A DNA stretch of 64,000 bases from Chitinophagales bacterium (GTDB lineage: Bacteria; Bacteroidota; Bacteroidia; Chitinophagales; Saprospiraceae). The position numbers and the translations under genes are program-made. This document shows positions 8,545 through 15,424 of the stretch, piece after piece. Every line of letters begins with the position of its first letter. Position 1 is the first letter of the stretch. The notes beneath the pieces were generated by a model. It was not told the origin of the DNA. It worked only from the letters and a program-made list of their open reading frames with translations, and made no database searches. The stretch lies in the NCBI GenBank assembly GCA_013298845.1, contig JAAFJN010000016.1, positions 1 through 64,000 of the forward strand, read 5' to 3'.

Positions 8545-9684
8545 TTATTTTTTAATCAGAGGTTCGATTGCTTTAAACAGCCTCTCAATTCCTTGAAGAG
8601 AGTATTCTTTGTCAGATTTTAAATCTGTGTCCTCAAAGGCATCTAATGTGCTTCCAAAATATTTTTCGGCAAGTTTTTCTTTTATATTTTGCTTTTTCTC
8701 CTCAGGTAGCAACTCAATAAATGCCTCAATCGATGAAAGTTCTAATTCAAGTTTACGATTAAAATTTTCGAGTTTTCTATGCTTGGATGATTCTCTTGCT
8801 GCGTAAGTTGCTGGATAGGAAAGAACTGCTGCTGCAACTATTCGCAAAAGAGATTTCATCCAATCAAATTCATTTGAACCAAGACTGATTACTGACCAAA
8901 TCACTAATCCAGCAAGACCTGTCATAAATATTAATGCAATAACACGCCAAGCATTGGCTGCAGTTTGATGTTTATTGGCAATCAGTTGAAAATTACCTGT
9001 TGCGCCAATATTTCCAATTACGTTTACAATTTTTGCTGCCTCATTTTTCTTTTTTTCTAAAAATGCGACCAAATCGTTTGTGTTAGTCTTTATTAGGTTT
9101 TCCTGCTCTCCCAACTGTTCAATATAATTTGCTCTATCTTTATCATATTTATTTTCAAACAACTTATTTAAGTTATCAATTTCTACTTTTTTATCAGCAA
9201 TTGCTTTTTCCAAGTTTTCTAACTCAGCCTTTCTGTTTAAAATTTCAGAGTCGAGTTCGCCAATTTTAGAACTTAATTTACCTACTTCAACCTCCAATTC
9301 TGTGTTTTTTGTGGTTACAATATTCTTAAAAAGTGATACTTCCTTTGTGAAATTAAAGTCTCCTTCACCAGATAGAGTTGGTAAATTTTTCAAACGATTC
9401 ACCGCAGATTTGATAGAGTTTTTGGCATTATTTAAGTGCCCAACATTTTCATTGCCAAAGAAATTATTTAAGTAAGCAACCACATTCTCAATATCGCTTG
9501 AAGCATTTGTCAAATCTGCCTCTTGAACTAAAATTGCTACAGTATTCCGTAGGCGGCTTGAAATGAATTGAATTGCGGTTTGAAATAAATGGAGGCTTTC
9601 CTTGTCAAGTTTTGAACTGTTTTCTGGGTTAGTCACCGTACTGTTGAGAAGTCCAATTTTTTCGTAAATAACACTATCTTCCAT
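8545..9684 (-). CDS. Coiled-coil protein with two membrane helices, unknown function
   Basis: 379 residues. The N-terminal 100 residues are helical; residues about 110-215 are a long coiled coil (TTKNTELEVEVGKLSSKIGE ... RKAELENLEKAIADKKVEID); then two membrane helices about 245-265 (AWRVIALIFMTGLAGLVIWSV) and 275-298 (LLRIVAAAVLSYPATYAA); and a charged helical C-terminus with LPEEKKQNIKEKLAEKYFG. The topology puts both large parts in the cytoplasm. No known domain is recognised. The plan, a sensor-like coiled coil plus a helical hairpin in the membrane, fits membrane-effector proteins of defence systems, but that is inference from context. Strongly AT-rich. Confidence 0.7.
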   Translation of the reverse strand: MEDSVIYEKIGLLNSTVTNPENSSKLDKESLHLFQTAIQFISSRLRNTVAILVQEADLTNASSDIENVVAYLNNFFGNENVGHLNNAKNSIKSAVNRLKNLPTLSGEGDFNFTKEVSLFKNIVTTKNTELEVEVGKLSSKIGELDSEILNRKAELENLEKAIADKKVEIDNLNKLFENKYDKDRANYIEQLGEQENLIKTNTNDLVAFLEKKKNEAAKIVNVIGNIGATGNFQLIANKHQTAANAWRVIALIFMTGLAGLVIWSVISLGSNEFDWMKSLLRIVAAAVLSYPATYAARESSKHRKLENFNRKLELELSSIEAFIELLPEEKKQNIKEKLAEKYFGSTLDAFEDTDLKSDKEYSLQGIERLFKAIEPLIKK

Positions 9685-9705
9685 TTTTTAATTTTTTTTT
9701 AAACA

Positions 9706-9766
9706 TAAATCTGCGTGACTGTCAAACCGCCGCGCTTAGCGGACGGATGACAGCCACGCAGATTTA
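9706..9766. repeat. Palindromic spacer B (19-bp arms) between accessory genes
   Basis: Arms at 9706-9724 (TAAATCTGCGTGACTGTCA) and 9748-9766 are reverse complements with one mismatch; the 23-nt loop holds an inner CCGC/GCGG hairpin. It is GC-rich inside very AT-rich flanks (9685-9705 and 9767-9824 are nearly all A/T). No T-run follows immediately on either strand, so a simple terminator is less likely than a mobile or boundary palindrome. Confidence 0.65.
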
Positions 9767-9824
9767 CATTAATATTTTTTTATTTTTTATTTTTAAATTT
9801 AATTTGTTTACAATTAATTCATTC

Positions 9825-10421
9825 TTAACCCACTCGTACCCAACTATATGTACCTCCATTAGAATAAGTTTTTGTTCCCTCTTCCCAATTATCAGATTTA
9901 AGAGTGATAAATCTGTTGGTTTCTGGAGCCCCTGGTAATATGCCAGGCATTTCTTTATTGTAATATGGATGAATTCCTGGAATTGGTTCCCCTTCTGTAA
10001 CCCCTTCAATACCAACGACCTGAGCCTTACTTCCTTTGTCCCATTTTGGCCTTGTTACCCAAAATCCAAACTTGAAATTATTATCAGTGTACATTTCGTA
10101 AATATTCTGGCTTGCCAAATATTTTGTTTCGTCCACTTGCTCCCAATTAAAAGTGCCTCCATTAACTTTTTTTATCCCATCTTTTGCCCAAGGTGCTCTT
10201 AATGTCACTTGTCTAGGCCCCATTTGCAGTCCTTCCTTTTTATGACCTTTTGGGTACACCAGTCCATCTGTAAAGTAGGGTGGAGGTCCTTCTATTGGCT
10301 GACCTTCCGTAACATCTTCGATTGCCAATACTTGGGCTTTTTGCCCTGTTGGCCAATCAACTTTTCGGACATAGAAGCCAAGTCTATATCCATTTGATTG
10401 AAATATTTGGTATATGTTCAT
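9825..10421 (-). CDS. Small protein made of two copies of an unnamed ~90-residue domain
   Basis: 198 residues, soluble, no signal peptide. The two halves are clear repeats: YQIFQSNGYRLGFYVRKVDW followed by KAQVLAIEDVTEGQPIEGPP and VNGGTFNWEQV in the first, and YEMYTDNNFKFGFWVTRPKW followed by KAQVVGIEGVTEGEPIPGIH and SNGGTYSWVRV in the second. Each looks like an all-beta domain with conserved G-F-x-V, W, KAQV, VTEGxPI and NGGTxxW signatures. Function unknown; a beta-barrel recognition or nucleic-acid-binding module is possible. It sits between the HEPN gene and the coiled-coil gene, separated from both by palindromes. Confidence 0.7.
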   Translation of the reverse strand: MNIYQIFQSNGYRLGFYVRKVDWPTGQKAQVLAIEDVTEGQPIEGPPPYFTDGLVYPKGHKKEGLQMGPRQVTLRAPWAKDGIKKVNGGTFNWEQVDETKYLASQNIYEMYTDNNFKFGFWVTRPKWDKGSKAQVVGIEGVTEGEPIPGIHPYYNKEMPGILPGAPETNRFITLKSDNWEEGTKTYSNGGTYSWVRVG

Positions 10422-10456
10422 TTTAACACCTAAAAACCCTATTTATTATTTTTTCA

Positions 10457-10548
10457 TAGTTAAAGGTAACAACTTGTGCAAAAGCAGTGTTCCTGCATAG
10501 GAGATATTGCCGTTTTGTGCTTTGTCACCTGCTTGTGTTGTTTAACTA
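10457..10548. repeat. Palindromic spacer D overlapping the HEPN stop codon
   Basis: TAGTTAAA (10457-10464) and TTTAACTA (10541-10548) are perfect complements; inner AAAGCA (10481-10486) pairs with TGCTTT (10518-10523). The right arm includes the TAG stop of the HEPN gene. It is the weakest of the four spacers as a helix but has the same position between single genes. Confidence 0.45.
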
Positions 10549-11298
10549 TTCCTTCCTGTAGTTGTTAATTTTTATGTAGTGTTCCACCAAGAATTCGTCA
10601 ATCTGGGCTGCAAATTTTCTTAAAAACTTATTTGCTTCCTTTACTTTTCTCATAGTCACTGTAGGGTTGTCTCCATGTGCAATATCATTTCTCAACTGCC
10701 TGTAAGTTCCAAATGTCTGTTTGTCAGTATCTGAGATGTCAATTTTTATAGTATTTATTAAAAAATCAGGAATTTGATTTACCTTTAAGTCATGTATTTT
10801 ATCAATAATGCTTTCAACTGTAATTATAGAAATTAACTTGTCGGGATGAACATAATTTGAGGCATCTAATTCTCTTGAATATTTTTCATATCGTTGATTA
10901 TGTCGATTATCAAAACCACTGCGAAGTATTTTTTTAGGTTTTGTGTTAGTATTATTCGTCAGTCTACTCTTTAAAGAAGCTGCATCAGGAATAGAAATGC
11001 TAAGATTTAAAACTTCCTCTAAAACACTTCCTATGTAATTTTCAAAAAAAGCAAATGAACTTAGAAAAAGATAAGTTGCTAATTTGTTTCGATAGCCATC
11101 CGCTTGTTCTCTTAATTTTGATGTTGGGTTATTAGGTTCAAAATAATCTGGGTCGGGAAGTTTCATGATTTTACCGTCATCCAAAAGTTTCATTTGAAGT
11201 TTTAGAGCAGGAACAGCATGGCAAACGACAACAGCAAAGTCAAATGTTGATTGGACTTGAGTTTGTAATGTCGTGTATGATGTCGTTCTTTTTATCAT
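10546..11298 (-). CDS. HEPN-domain protein, candidate ribonuclease toxin/effector
   Basis: 250 residues, soluble and helical. Residues about 75-100 contain NKLATYLFLSSFAFFENYIGSVLEEVL, a helix typical of RiboL-PSP/MAE_28990-type HEPN proteins, and residues about 205-216 the catalytic-type motif RNDIAHG, i.e. R-x4-H in a YRQLRNDIAHGDNP context. HEPN domains of this type are metal-independent RNases in toxin-antitoxin and phage-defence systems; some attack tRNA. The ATG at 11298 is preceded by AAAATTTAAAAA, and a tRNA-like RNA ends only about 14 nt upstream on the same strand, leaving no room for a separate promoter. HEPN assignment is good; the target is unknown. Confidence 0.78.
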   Translation of the reverse strand: MIKRTTSYTTLQTQVQSTFDFAVVVCHAVPALKLQMKLLDDGKIMKLPDPDYFEPNNPTSKLREQADGYRNKLATYLFLSSFAFFENYIGSVLEEVLNLSISIPDAASLKSRLTNNTNTKPKKILRSGFDNRHNQRYEKYSRELDASNYVHPDKLISIITVESIIDKIHDLKVNQIPDFLINTIKIDISDTDKQTFGTYRQLRNDIAHGDNPTVTMRKVKEANKFLRKFAAQIDEFLVEHYIKINNYRKE

Positions 11299-11312
11299 TT
11301 TTTAAATTTTGC

Positions 11313-11411
11313 GAAAGATGTAGGAGTCGAACCTACCTACCAGGCATTAACTTGGGTTCTTTGTTAGAACACAGGTTGATACCTGTGCATCCACCACGAT
11401 GCTTATCTTTC
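11313..11411 (-). ncRNA. tRNA-like structured RNA directly upstream of the HEPN gene
   Basis: On the minus strand the 5' end GAAAGAT (11405-11411) is exactly complementary to ATCTTTC (11313-11319), and the latter follows directly on a perfect T-arm GTAGG-TTCGACT-CCTAC (11320-11336) with the invariant GGTTCGAnTCC. A D-arm-like stem GCATC/GATGC with a GTGGTG loop comes next to the acceptor. The third stem, CACAGG/CCTGTG, closes a 6-nt loop TATCAA, too short and without U33, so it is not a normal anticodon arm. Two further hairpins (GTTCT/AGAAC and CCAAG/CCTGG, one mismatch) lie before the T-arm. The 99-nt length and 3' GCA end are atypical. It may be a tRNA mimic, a degenerate tRNA or a regulatory RNA rather than a translating tRNA. 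Confidence 0.55.
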
Positions 11412-11602
11412 ATGCTATCTATTACGTTCTACTCTTGCAGGTAACTACTGCACTACCGCAACCCACCCACCGACATCTACCATTCCTAAGATTAGTATGC
11501 ATTGATTATCAGCAACTTACGAAAACAACTCTAAGCACAACCAACCACCGAATAAGTAAACCCTCGAAATGGCATTGCAAATAGTAAATTATTTTTGACA
11601 TG

Positions 11603-11633
11603 CAAATATACAGGATGTTTTTATATTTGCAAA
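11603..11633 (-). promoter_or_regulatory. Consensus promoter for the tRNA-like RNA/HEPN transcript
   Basis: On the minus strand TTTG (11630-11633), a 19-nt spacer and TATATTTG (11603-11610) fit the Bacteroidota consensus -33 TTTG / -7 TAnnTTTG. Transcription would start near 11599 and run through a leader of about 190 nt into the tRNA-like RNA and the HEPN gene. Confidence 0.6.
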
Positions 11634-11718
11634 CTATCGGGTAAATTATTCAAAAATCTCCGCCGCCCCACCCCCATTTTCTAAACATTTGTTATCGTCC
11701 CCCACCCTCCCCCACCAA

Positions 11719-11726
11719 TACTTTTG
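11719..11726 (+). promoter_or_regulatory. -7 box TACTTTTG of the SDR gene
   Basis: Exact TAnnTTTG match 22 nt before the ATG at 11749. It argues against the upstream in-frame ATG at 11689, which lies before the promoter. The nearest TTTG (11688-11691) is 27 nt away, longer than usual for a -33 element. Confidence 0.55.
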
Positions 11727-11748
11727 CCCCACAAAAACACAACAACTC

Positions 11749-12555
11749 ATGCGTTTACCAGATTCAGAAAAAAAGCGACTGATGCACCAATACGGCCCGT
11801 GGGCCTTGGTAACCGGCGCGACTTCGGGCATTGGGCTTGAATTGGCCATGCAACTCGCCGACGCGGGCTTCAATCTCGTCATCAACGCCCGGCAAATGGA
11901 TACCCTACAAGCCACCGCCGATAGTTTGAGCAAAACCTACGGCATTCGGGTAATACCGGTGGCCGCCGACAATGCCGAACCGGAAGGCGTGGAGCAAATC
12001 ATCGAAACCTGCCGTCCGCTCGATTTAAATTTGGTGATTTTGGCCGCCGGTTACGGTACTTCGGGGCGTTTTACCGAAAGTTCACTGCTCACCGAAATCA
12101 ACCTGCTGCGGGTCAATTGTGAGGCGGTATTGTCCCTTACCCATTATTTTGCTCAAAAATTCGCCCGACAACAACGCGGCGGTATCATCCTGTTTAGTTC
12201 CATCGTGGCGTTTCAGGGCGTGCCGTTTTCGGCCAATTACGCCGCCTCCAAAGCCTATATCCAAAGCCTCGCGGAAGCCTTGGCCGTAGAACTACAACCA
12301 TCGGGGGTAGATATTTTGGCCGCCGCGCCCGGACCGGTGGCCAGCGGTTTTGCGCAACGGGCCAACATGAACATGGGCCAAACGCTTACGCCGCAACAGG
12401 TGGGCGTACCCATCCTGAAAGCCTTGGGTCGGACCAGCCTCGTGCGCCCGGGACTACTCACCAAAATCCTGAGTTATGCCCTCATGACCGCGCCAAGGGC
12501 GTTAAAAGTGCGCATTATGGGGAAAATTATGGGGGGATTTACGGGCAACAAATAA
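11749..12555 (+). CDS. Short-chain dehydrogenase/reductase (SDR)
   Basis: 268 residues from the ATG at 11749. Classical Rossmann SDR: cofactor motif TGATSGIG near residue 22, a NAG-equivalent LAAGYGTSG in the middle, catalytic Ser in ILFSSIVAF, and YAASKAY with the Tyr-x3-Lys pair, followed by AAPGPVASGF. It oxidises or reduces a small alcohol/ketone with NAD(P); the closest described group is the DltE-like/ketoreductase SDRs acting on lipid-like substrates, but the substrate cannot be read from sequence. The C-terminal MTAPRALKVRIMGKIMGGF segment is amphipathic. It is convergent with recN across a repeat element. Confidence 0.88.
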   Translation: MRLPDSEKKRLMHQYGPWALVTGATSGIGLELAMQLADAGFNLVINARQMDTLQATADSLSKTYGIRVIPVAADNAEPEGVEQIIETCRPLDLNLVILAAGYGTSGRFTESSLLTEINLLRVNCEAVLSLTHYFAQKFARQQRGGIILFSSIVAFQGVPFSANYAASKAYIQSLAEALAVELQPSGVDILAAAPGPVASGFAQRANMNMGQTLTPQQVGVPILKALGRTSLVRPGLLTKILSYALMTAPRALKVRIMGKIMGGFTGNK

Positions 12556-12607
12556 AATGTCGCGGGCTTTTTGAGAGGCTTTCTTATGAGCCAGATCGTC
12601 AGGTTTT

Positions 12608-12877
12608 GAACACCGAACATCGAATTTTTGAACACCGAACATCGAACACCGAACATCGAACATCGAACACCGAACATCGAACGCCGAACATCGAAGTATT
12701 TGCTTGTGAGGCAGCCTTATCAAGTTATAAGAACTAAAATTTAAAGGCGCAATAATGCCACATCATGCACTACGGAGCATCTTAACCGCACTCAATTAAA
12801 CATTATTTCAACGTTCAAAATTCGGTGTTCGATGTTTAACACTTCGATGTTCGATGTTCGGTGTTCAAAATTCAACG
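12608..12877. repeat. GAACATCGAAC repeat element, copy 1 (between convergent genes)
   Basis: Left block 12608-12695 is a run of 9-mer variants GAACACC/GAACATC; right block about 12811-12877 is the inverse (TTCGATGTTCGGTGTTC), so the two blocks can form a long imperfect hairpin. The core shares CGAAGTATTTGCTTRTGAG and CTCAATTAAACATTATTTC with the copy near 29.3 kb. It fills the gap between the SDR gene and recN and holds no gene. Confidence 0.8.
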
Positions 12878-12883
12878 TTTCCT

Positions 12884-14539
12884 CTACCCAAACACGAGTT
12901 CTTTCGCCGTCACCAACGCCGCTTCGCTCGGCGGATTACCGCTCAACATCACCGCGATGGAGCGTACGCGTTCGTCGTCGTTGAGCAGCCGAACGTTGGT
13001 GAGGGTACGGTCGCCCTGCACTTTTTTGAACACAAAATAATGTTTGTCGGCACGGGCGGCCACCTGCGGCGTGTGGGTAATACAAATCACCTGGTGTCGG
13101 CTCGCCAATTCTTTCAGGATCAGGCCCATTTTCATGGACACATCGCCGCTGACCCCGGCGTCAATTTCGTCGAAAATGAGGGTAGGCAACGGAATGGCAT
13201 CGGCCACGATACTTTTGGTACACAGGTTGAGGCGCGACAATTCCCCCCCCGAAGCCACGTCTTTGATCGGCAGGTATTTGCTGCCCACGTTGGTGGCAAA
13301 CAAAAACTGCACGTCGTCGGTGCCGGTGGGCGTGAGATGATCGAGCGTTTCAACGGCCACTTTGAGGCGGGCGTGGGGCATAGACAGCATGGTGAGCATG
13401 GATTGTACTTTTTGCTCAAATCCCTCGGTGACGCTGCTCCGGCGCTGGCTCAACACGGCGGCTTCTTTGCGCAACTGAATTTCCTGGGTGGCAATGCGCT
13501 GTTCCAATGCGGCAATGGCGGCCCCCATATCGGTAAAACCACCGGTTTGCGCTTCGAGCGACTCCTGAATGCGGAGCAACTCGGCGACATCGGTGGCACC
13601 GTGTTTTTTTTGTAGTTTATAAATGACGTTGAGGCGCTCCTGCACTTCGGCAATGCGCTGCGGGTCGTAATCGGTGCGTTCGGCAATCCGGTTGCAGTCT
13701 TTGGACAAGTCCTGCAATTCGGCGATAAAACCTTCCAGCCGTTCGCTAATGGTATTGAGTTCGCCCGACAATTTGCGGGTGGCCTGCAAGGTGCGGCCCA
13801 GTTCCTGCAATTGCCCGATCACGTTCATTTCGGAATCGGCCAAATGGTTGTACATGGAACCGTAAGCCCGTTTAATTTCTTCGGCGTTGGACAATTGCAA
13901 CAATTCCTGTTCCAGCGTTTCCTGTTCGCCCAACATCAACTCGGCTTGCAGGAGTTCTTCCAATTGAAACCGCATAAATTCCATTTCCTTGGCCCCGCTT
14001 TGGCTGCGGGCGACCAGATCGGCCAGTTGGCGGCGGTCGGCGCTGTATTGTTTGTACCCTTCGCGATAGTTTTTGAGCAGGGCTGCGTTTTCGGCCAGGG
14101 CATCAATCATGCGCAACTGAAAATTGACGTTGTGGATATCCAGGGCGTCAAATTGTTGGTGCACATCCACCAGGTTTTCGGTGAGGCGTTGGAGGACCTG
14201 GTTATTTACGGGGGTATCGTTGACAAAAGCGCGGCTTTTTCCGGCGGGCGACAATTCGCGGCGAATAACCACTTCATCGTCGTAATCGAGTTCATTTTCG
14301 TTAAAAAAAGCCGTTAAATCGTAATCTTTTACTTCAAAATGCCCTTCAACGACGCATTTTTCCTGGTCGTTGTAAAATATTTTGCTGTCGGCGCGTTCGC
14401 CCATAATCAGGCCCAAAGCACCCAACAGAATAGATTTACCGGCGCCGGTTTCGCCCGTAATAATGGTCAAATGATCGGAACACAGGATGTCCAATTCATC
14501 AATCAAAGCGTAATTGCGGATATGAAGCCTTTTGAGCAT
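12884..14539 (-). CDS. recN: DNA repair protein RecN
   Basis: 551 residues from the ATG at 14539, the usual RecN length; the frame continues upstream by 29 codons but only MLKRLHIRNYALIDELDI is family-like and the promoter lies between. SMC-like ATPase: Walker A GETGAGKS at 29-36, a coiled-coil middle (about 150-380), signature ASGGELSRLNL near residue 430, Walker B LIFDEIDAGVSGD near 460 and the D-loop ITHTPQVAA. RecN is loaded at double-strand breaks and promotes RecA-dependent end pairing. Transcribed alone from a TACATTTG promoter. Confidence 0.96.
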   Translation of the reverse strand: MLKRLHIRNYALIDELDILCSDHLTIITGETGAGKSILLGALGLIMGERADSKIFYNDQEKCVVEGHFEVKDYDLTAFFNENELDYDDEVVIRRELSPAGKSRAFVNDTPVNNQVLQRLTENLVDVHQQFDALDIHNVNFQLRMIDALAENAALLKNYREGYKQYSADRRQLADLVARSQSGAKEMEFMRFQLEELLQAELMLGEQETLEQELLQLSNAEEIKRAYGSMYNHLADSEMNVIGQLQELGRTLQATRKLSGELNTISERLEGFIAELQDLSKDCNRIAERTDYDPQRIAEVQERLNVIYKLQKKHGATDVAELLRIQESLEAQTGGFTDMGAAIAALEQRIATQEIQLRKEAAVLSQRRSSVTEGFEQKVQSMLTMLSMPHARLKVAVETLDHLTPTGTDDVQFLFATNVGSKYLPIKDVASGGELSRLNLCTKSIVADAIPLPTLIFDEIDAGVSGDVSMKMGLILKELASRHQVICITHTPQVAARADKHYFVFKKVQGDRTLTNVRLLNDDERVRSIAVMLSGNPPSEAALVTAKELVFG

Positions 14540-14563
14540 AGTGTTGTTGGCGGAAAAGCGGGG

Positions 14564-14571
14564 CAAATGTA
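14564..14571 (-). promoter_or_regulatory. -7 box TACATTTG of recN
   Basis: Exact TAnnTTTG on the minus strand, 24 nt before the recN ATG; a TTTG 23 nt further upstream (14595-14598) may be the -33 element. Confidence 0.55.
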
Positions 14572-14631
14572 CAACTGAAAAAACAATTAAATTCCAAACT
14601 AAAAGTTTTATTTTTCGAGAAGGCAAAAAAT

Positions 14632-14664
14632 AAGCCCGGTAGCAATTTCGCCCCGGGCTTTTTC
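14632..14664. terminator. Bidirectional-type intrinsic terminator
   Basis: AAGCCCGG (14632-14639) pairs with CCGGGCTT (14653-14660), with A-run on the left and T-run on the right so it could act on both strands. No gene on the plus strand needs it, which suggests a minus-strand transcript arriving from 14665-15010. Confidence 0.65.
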
Positions 14665-15058
14665 ACTAAACCATTCTATTGTATGAAGCAATTATTTATG
14701 AACCAATAATGTGCCAAACTGCATTAAAAGTTCTTTTATGTAGCAATTTAACATTTCCTTAAAAAAATCCCTGTCTAATACTTGCTACTCAACAGGGACA
14801 AAACAAAAAACAAACACTATGAACAAACACTAAAAAGTGTAGTTATCTTTTGTTGTGGCTTGGTAAAAGCCGGAAAACCCAATAAAGTTCTCCATTTTTG
14901 AACCAATGTCCCTGTAATGAGTTAGTATTCTTTCAGGTAGAAAAGCATTTGCCCTTTTGGCAAAGGCTCCAAACTGATTAGAGAAACAGCGGTTCTAAAA
15001 CGACGGCAAATCTAAACGTTTGTTTTTGAATGTTTGTGCAAATTTTGGATTATTTTTT
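14665..15058. other. Gene-free region with paired segments, possible small RNA
   Basis: No open frame of substance. Complementary segments are present: CCCTGT/ACAGGG around 14770-14798, AGGGACA (about 14795) with TGTCCCT (about 14910), and TTTGCC/GGCAAA near 14950-14966. Read on the minus strand these would precede the terminator at 14632-14664, the layout of a non-coding RNA of roughly 250-350 nt. I cannot match it to a known family; 6S RNA is one possibility. Low confidence. Confidence 0.3.
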
Positions 15059-15424
15059 ATGAACAAAATAAATTTTTCGCTGATCGCGCTCATATTGGCC
15101 CTCAACGCATGTCATTCTGCCGCCGATGAAATTTCGGCCCGCACCAAAGCCGCCCAGGATAAGGCCAACAGCGCTGAAAAATCGGGTCCCGACGGCGGGG
15201 CTATTTTTCGCCAAAACTGCATTACCTGCCACGGTGCCGACGGCAAACTCGGCCTCAGTGGTGCCAAAGATTTGTCGGTTTCGGAATTGCCTTTGGACAG
15301 CCGCATCCAAATTATCACCAACGGCAAAAACCTGATGACGCCCTTCAAAGCGCTCCTCGACGAAGCCGAAATTAAAGCCGTGGCCGAATACACGCTCACG
15401 CTGCGGGATCAGACGGTCAAATAA
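15059..15424 (+). CDS. Small monohaem cytochrome c lipoprotein
   Basis: 121 residues from the ATG at 15059 (an upstream TTG would add 13 residues that spoil the signal peptide). Lipobox LNAC (Cys 18), a charged linker, haem motif CITCH at 54-58, and a likely distal Met in KNLMTPF near residue 95. Class I cytochrome c, an electron carrier anchored in the periplasm or outer membrane. Its 3' end overlaps the convergent HhH gene by 16 bp. The partner oxidase or reductase is not nearby. Confidence 0.88.
   Translation: MNKINFSLIALILALNACHSAADEISARTKAAQDKANSAEKSGPDGGAIFRQNCITCHGADGKLGLSGAKDLSVSELPLDSRIQIITNGKNLMTPFKALLDEAEIKAVAEYTLTLRDQTVK

Larger units (their letters stand above)
11412..11748. other. 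Intergenic region holding the leader of the tRNA-like transcript
   Basis: 337 bp between the tRNA-like 5' end and the SDR start. No gene. On the minus strand 11436-11452 forms TGCAG-TAGTTAC-CTGCA, a 5-bp stem with a 7-nt loop resembling an anticodon arm. 11601-11631 is an inverted repeat TGCAAATATA/TATATTTGCA that gives a TATATTTG -7 box on each strand. Confidence 0.5.

Noticed and set aside
7361-10548. Integron attC sites between the accessory genes
   Set aside because: Hairpins have the right size, but RYYYAAC/GTTRRRY core sites are absent or in the wrong order, sequences have no common ends, and no integron integrase is present.
11313-11411. Ordinary tRNA or selenocysteine tRNA (TCA in the third loop, long variable part, T-arm close to selC)
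   Set aside because: The TCA lies in a 6-nt loop without U33, and two extra hairpins replace one variable arm; the acceptor has 7 not 8 bp. I keep it as tRNA-like only.
11313-11600. tmRNA
   Set aside because: The 5' acceptor strand that pairs with the 3' end is at 11405-11411, so no mRNA-like part lies between the two halves, and no tag reading frame is seen.
12608-12877. CRISPR array
   Set aside because: Units are 9-11 bp without unique spacers of constant length and are inverted in the second block; orphan Cas6 is far away.
12854-13615. 253-residue plus-strand open frame
   Set aside because: It runs antisense inside recN, has biased composition and no domain; shadow of the real gene.
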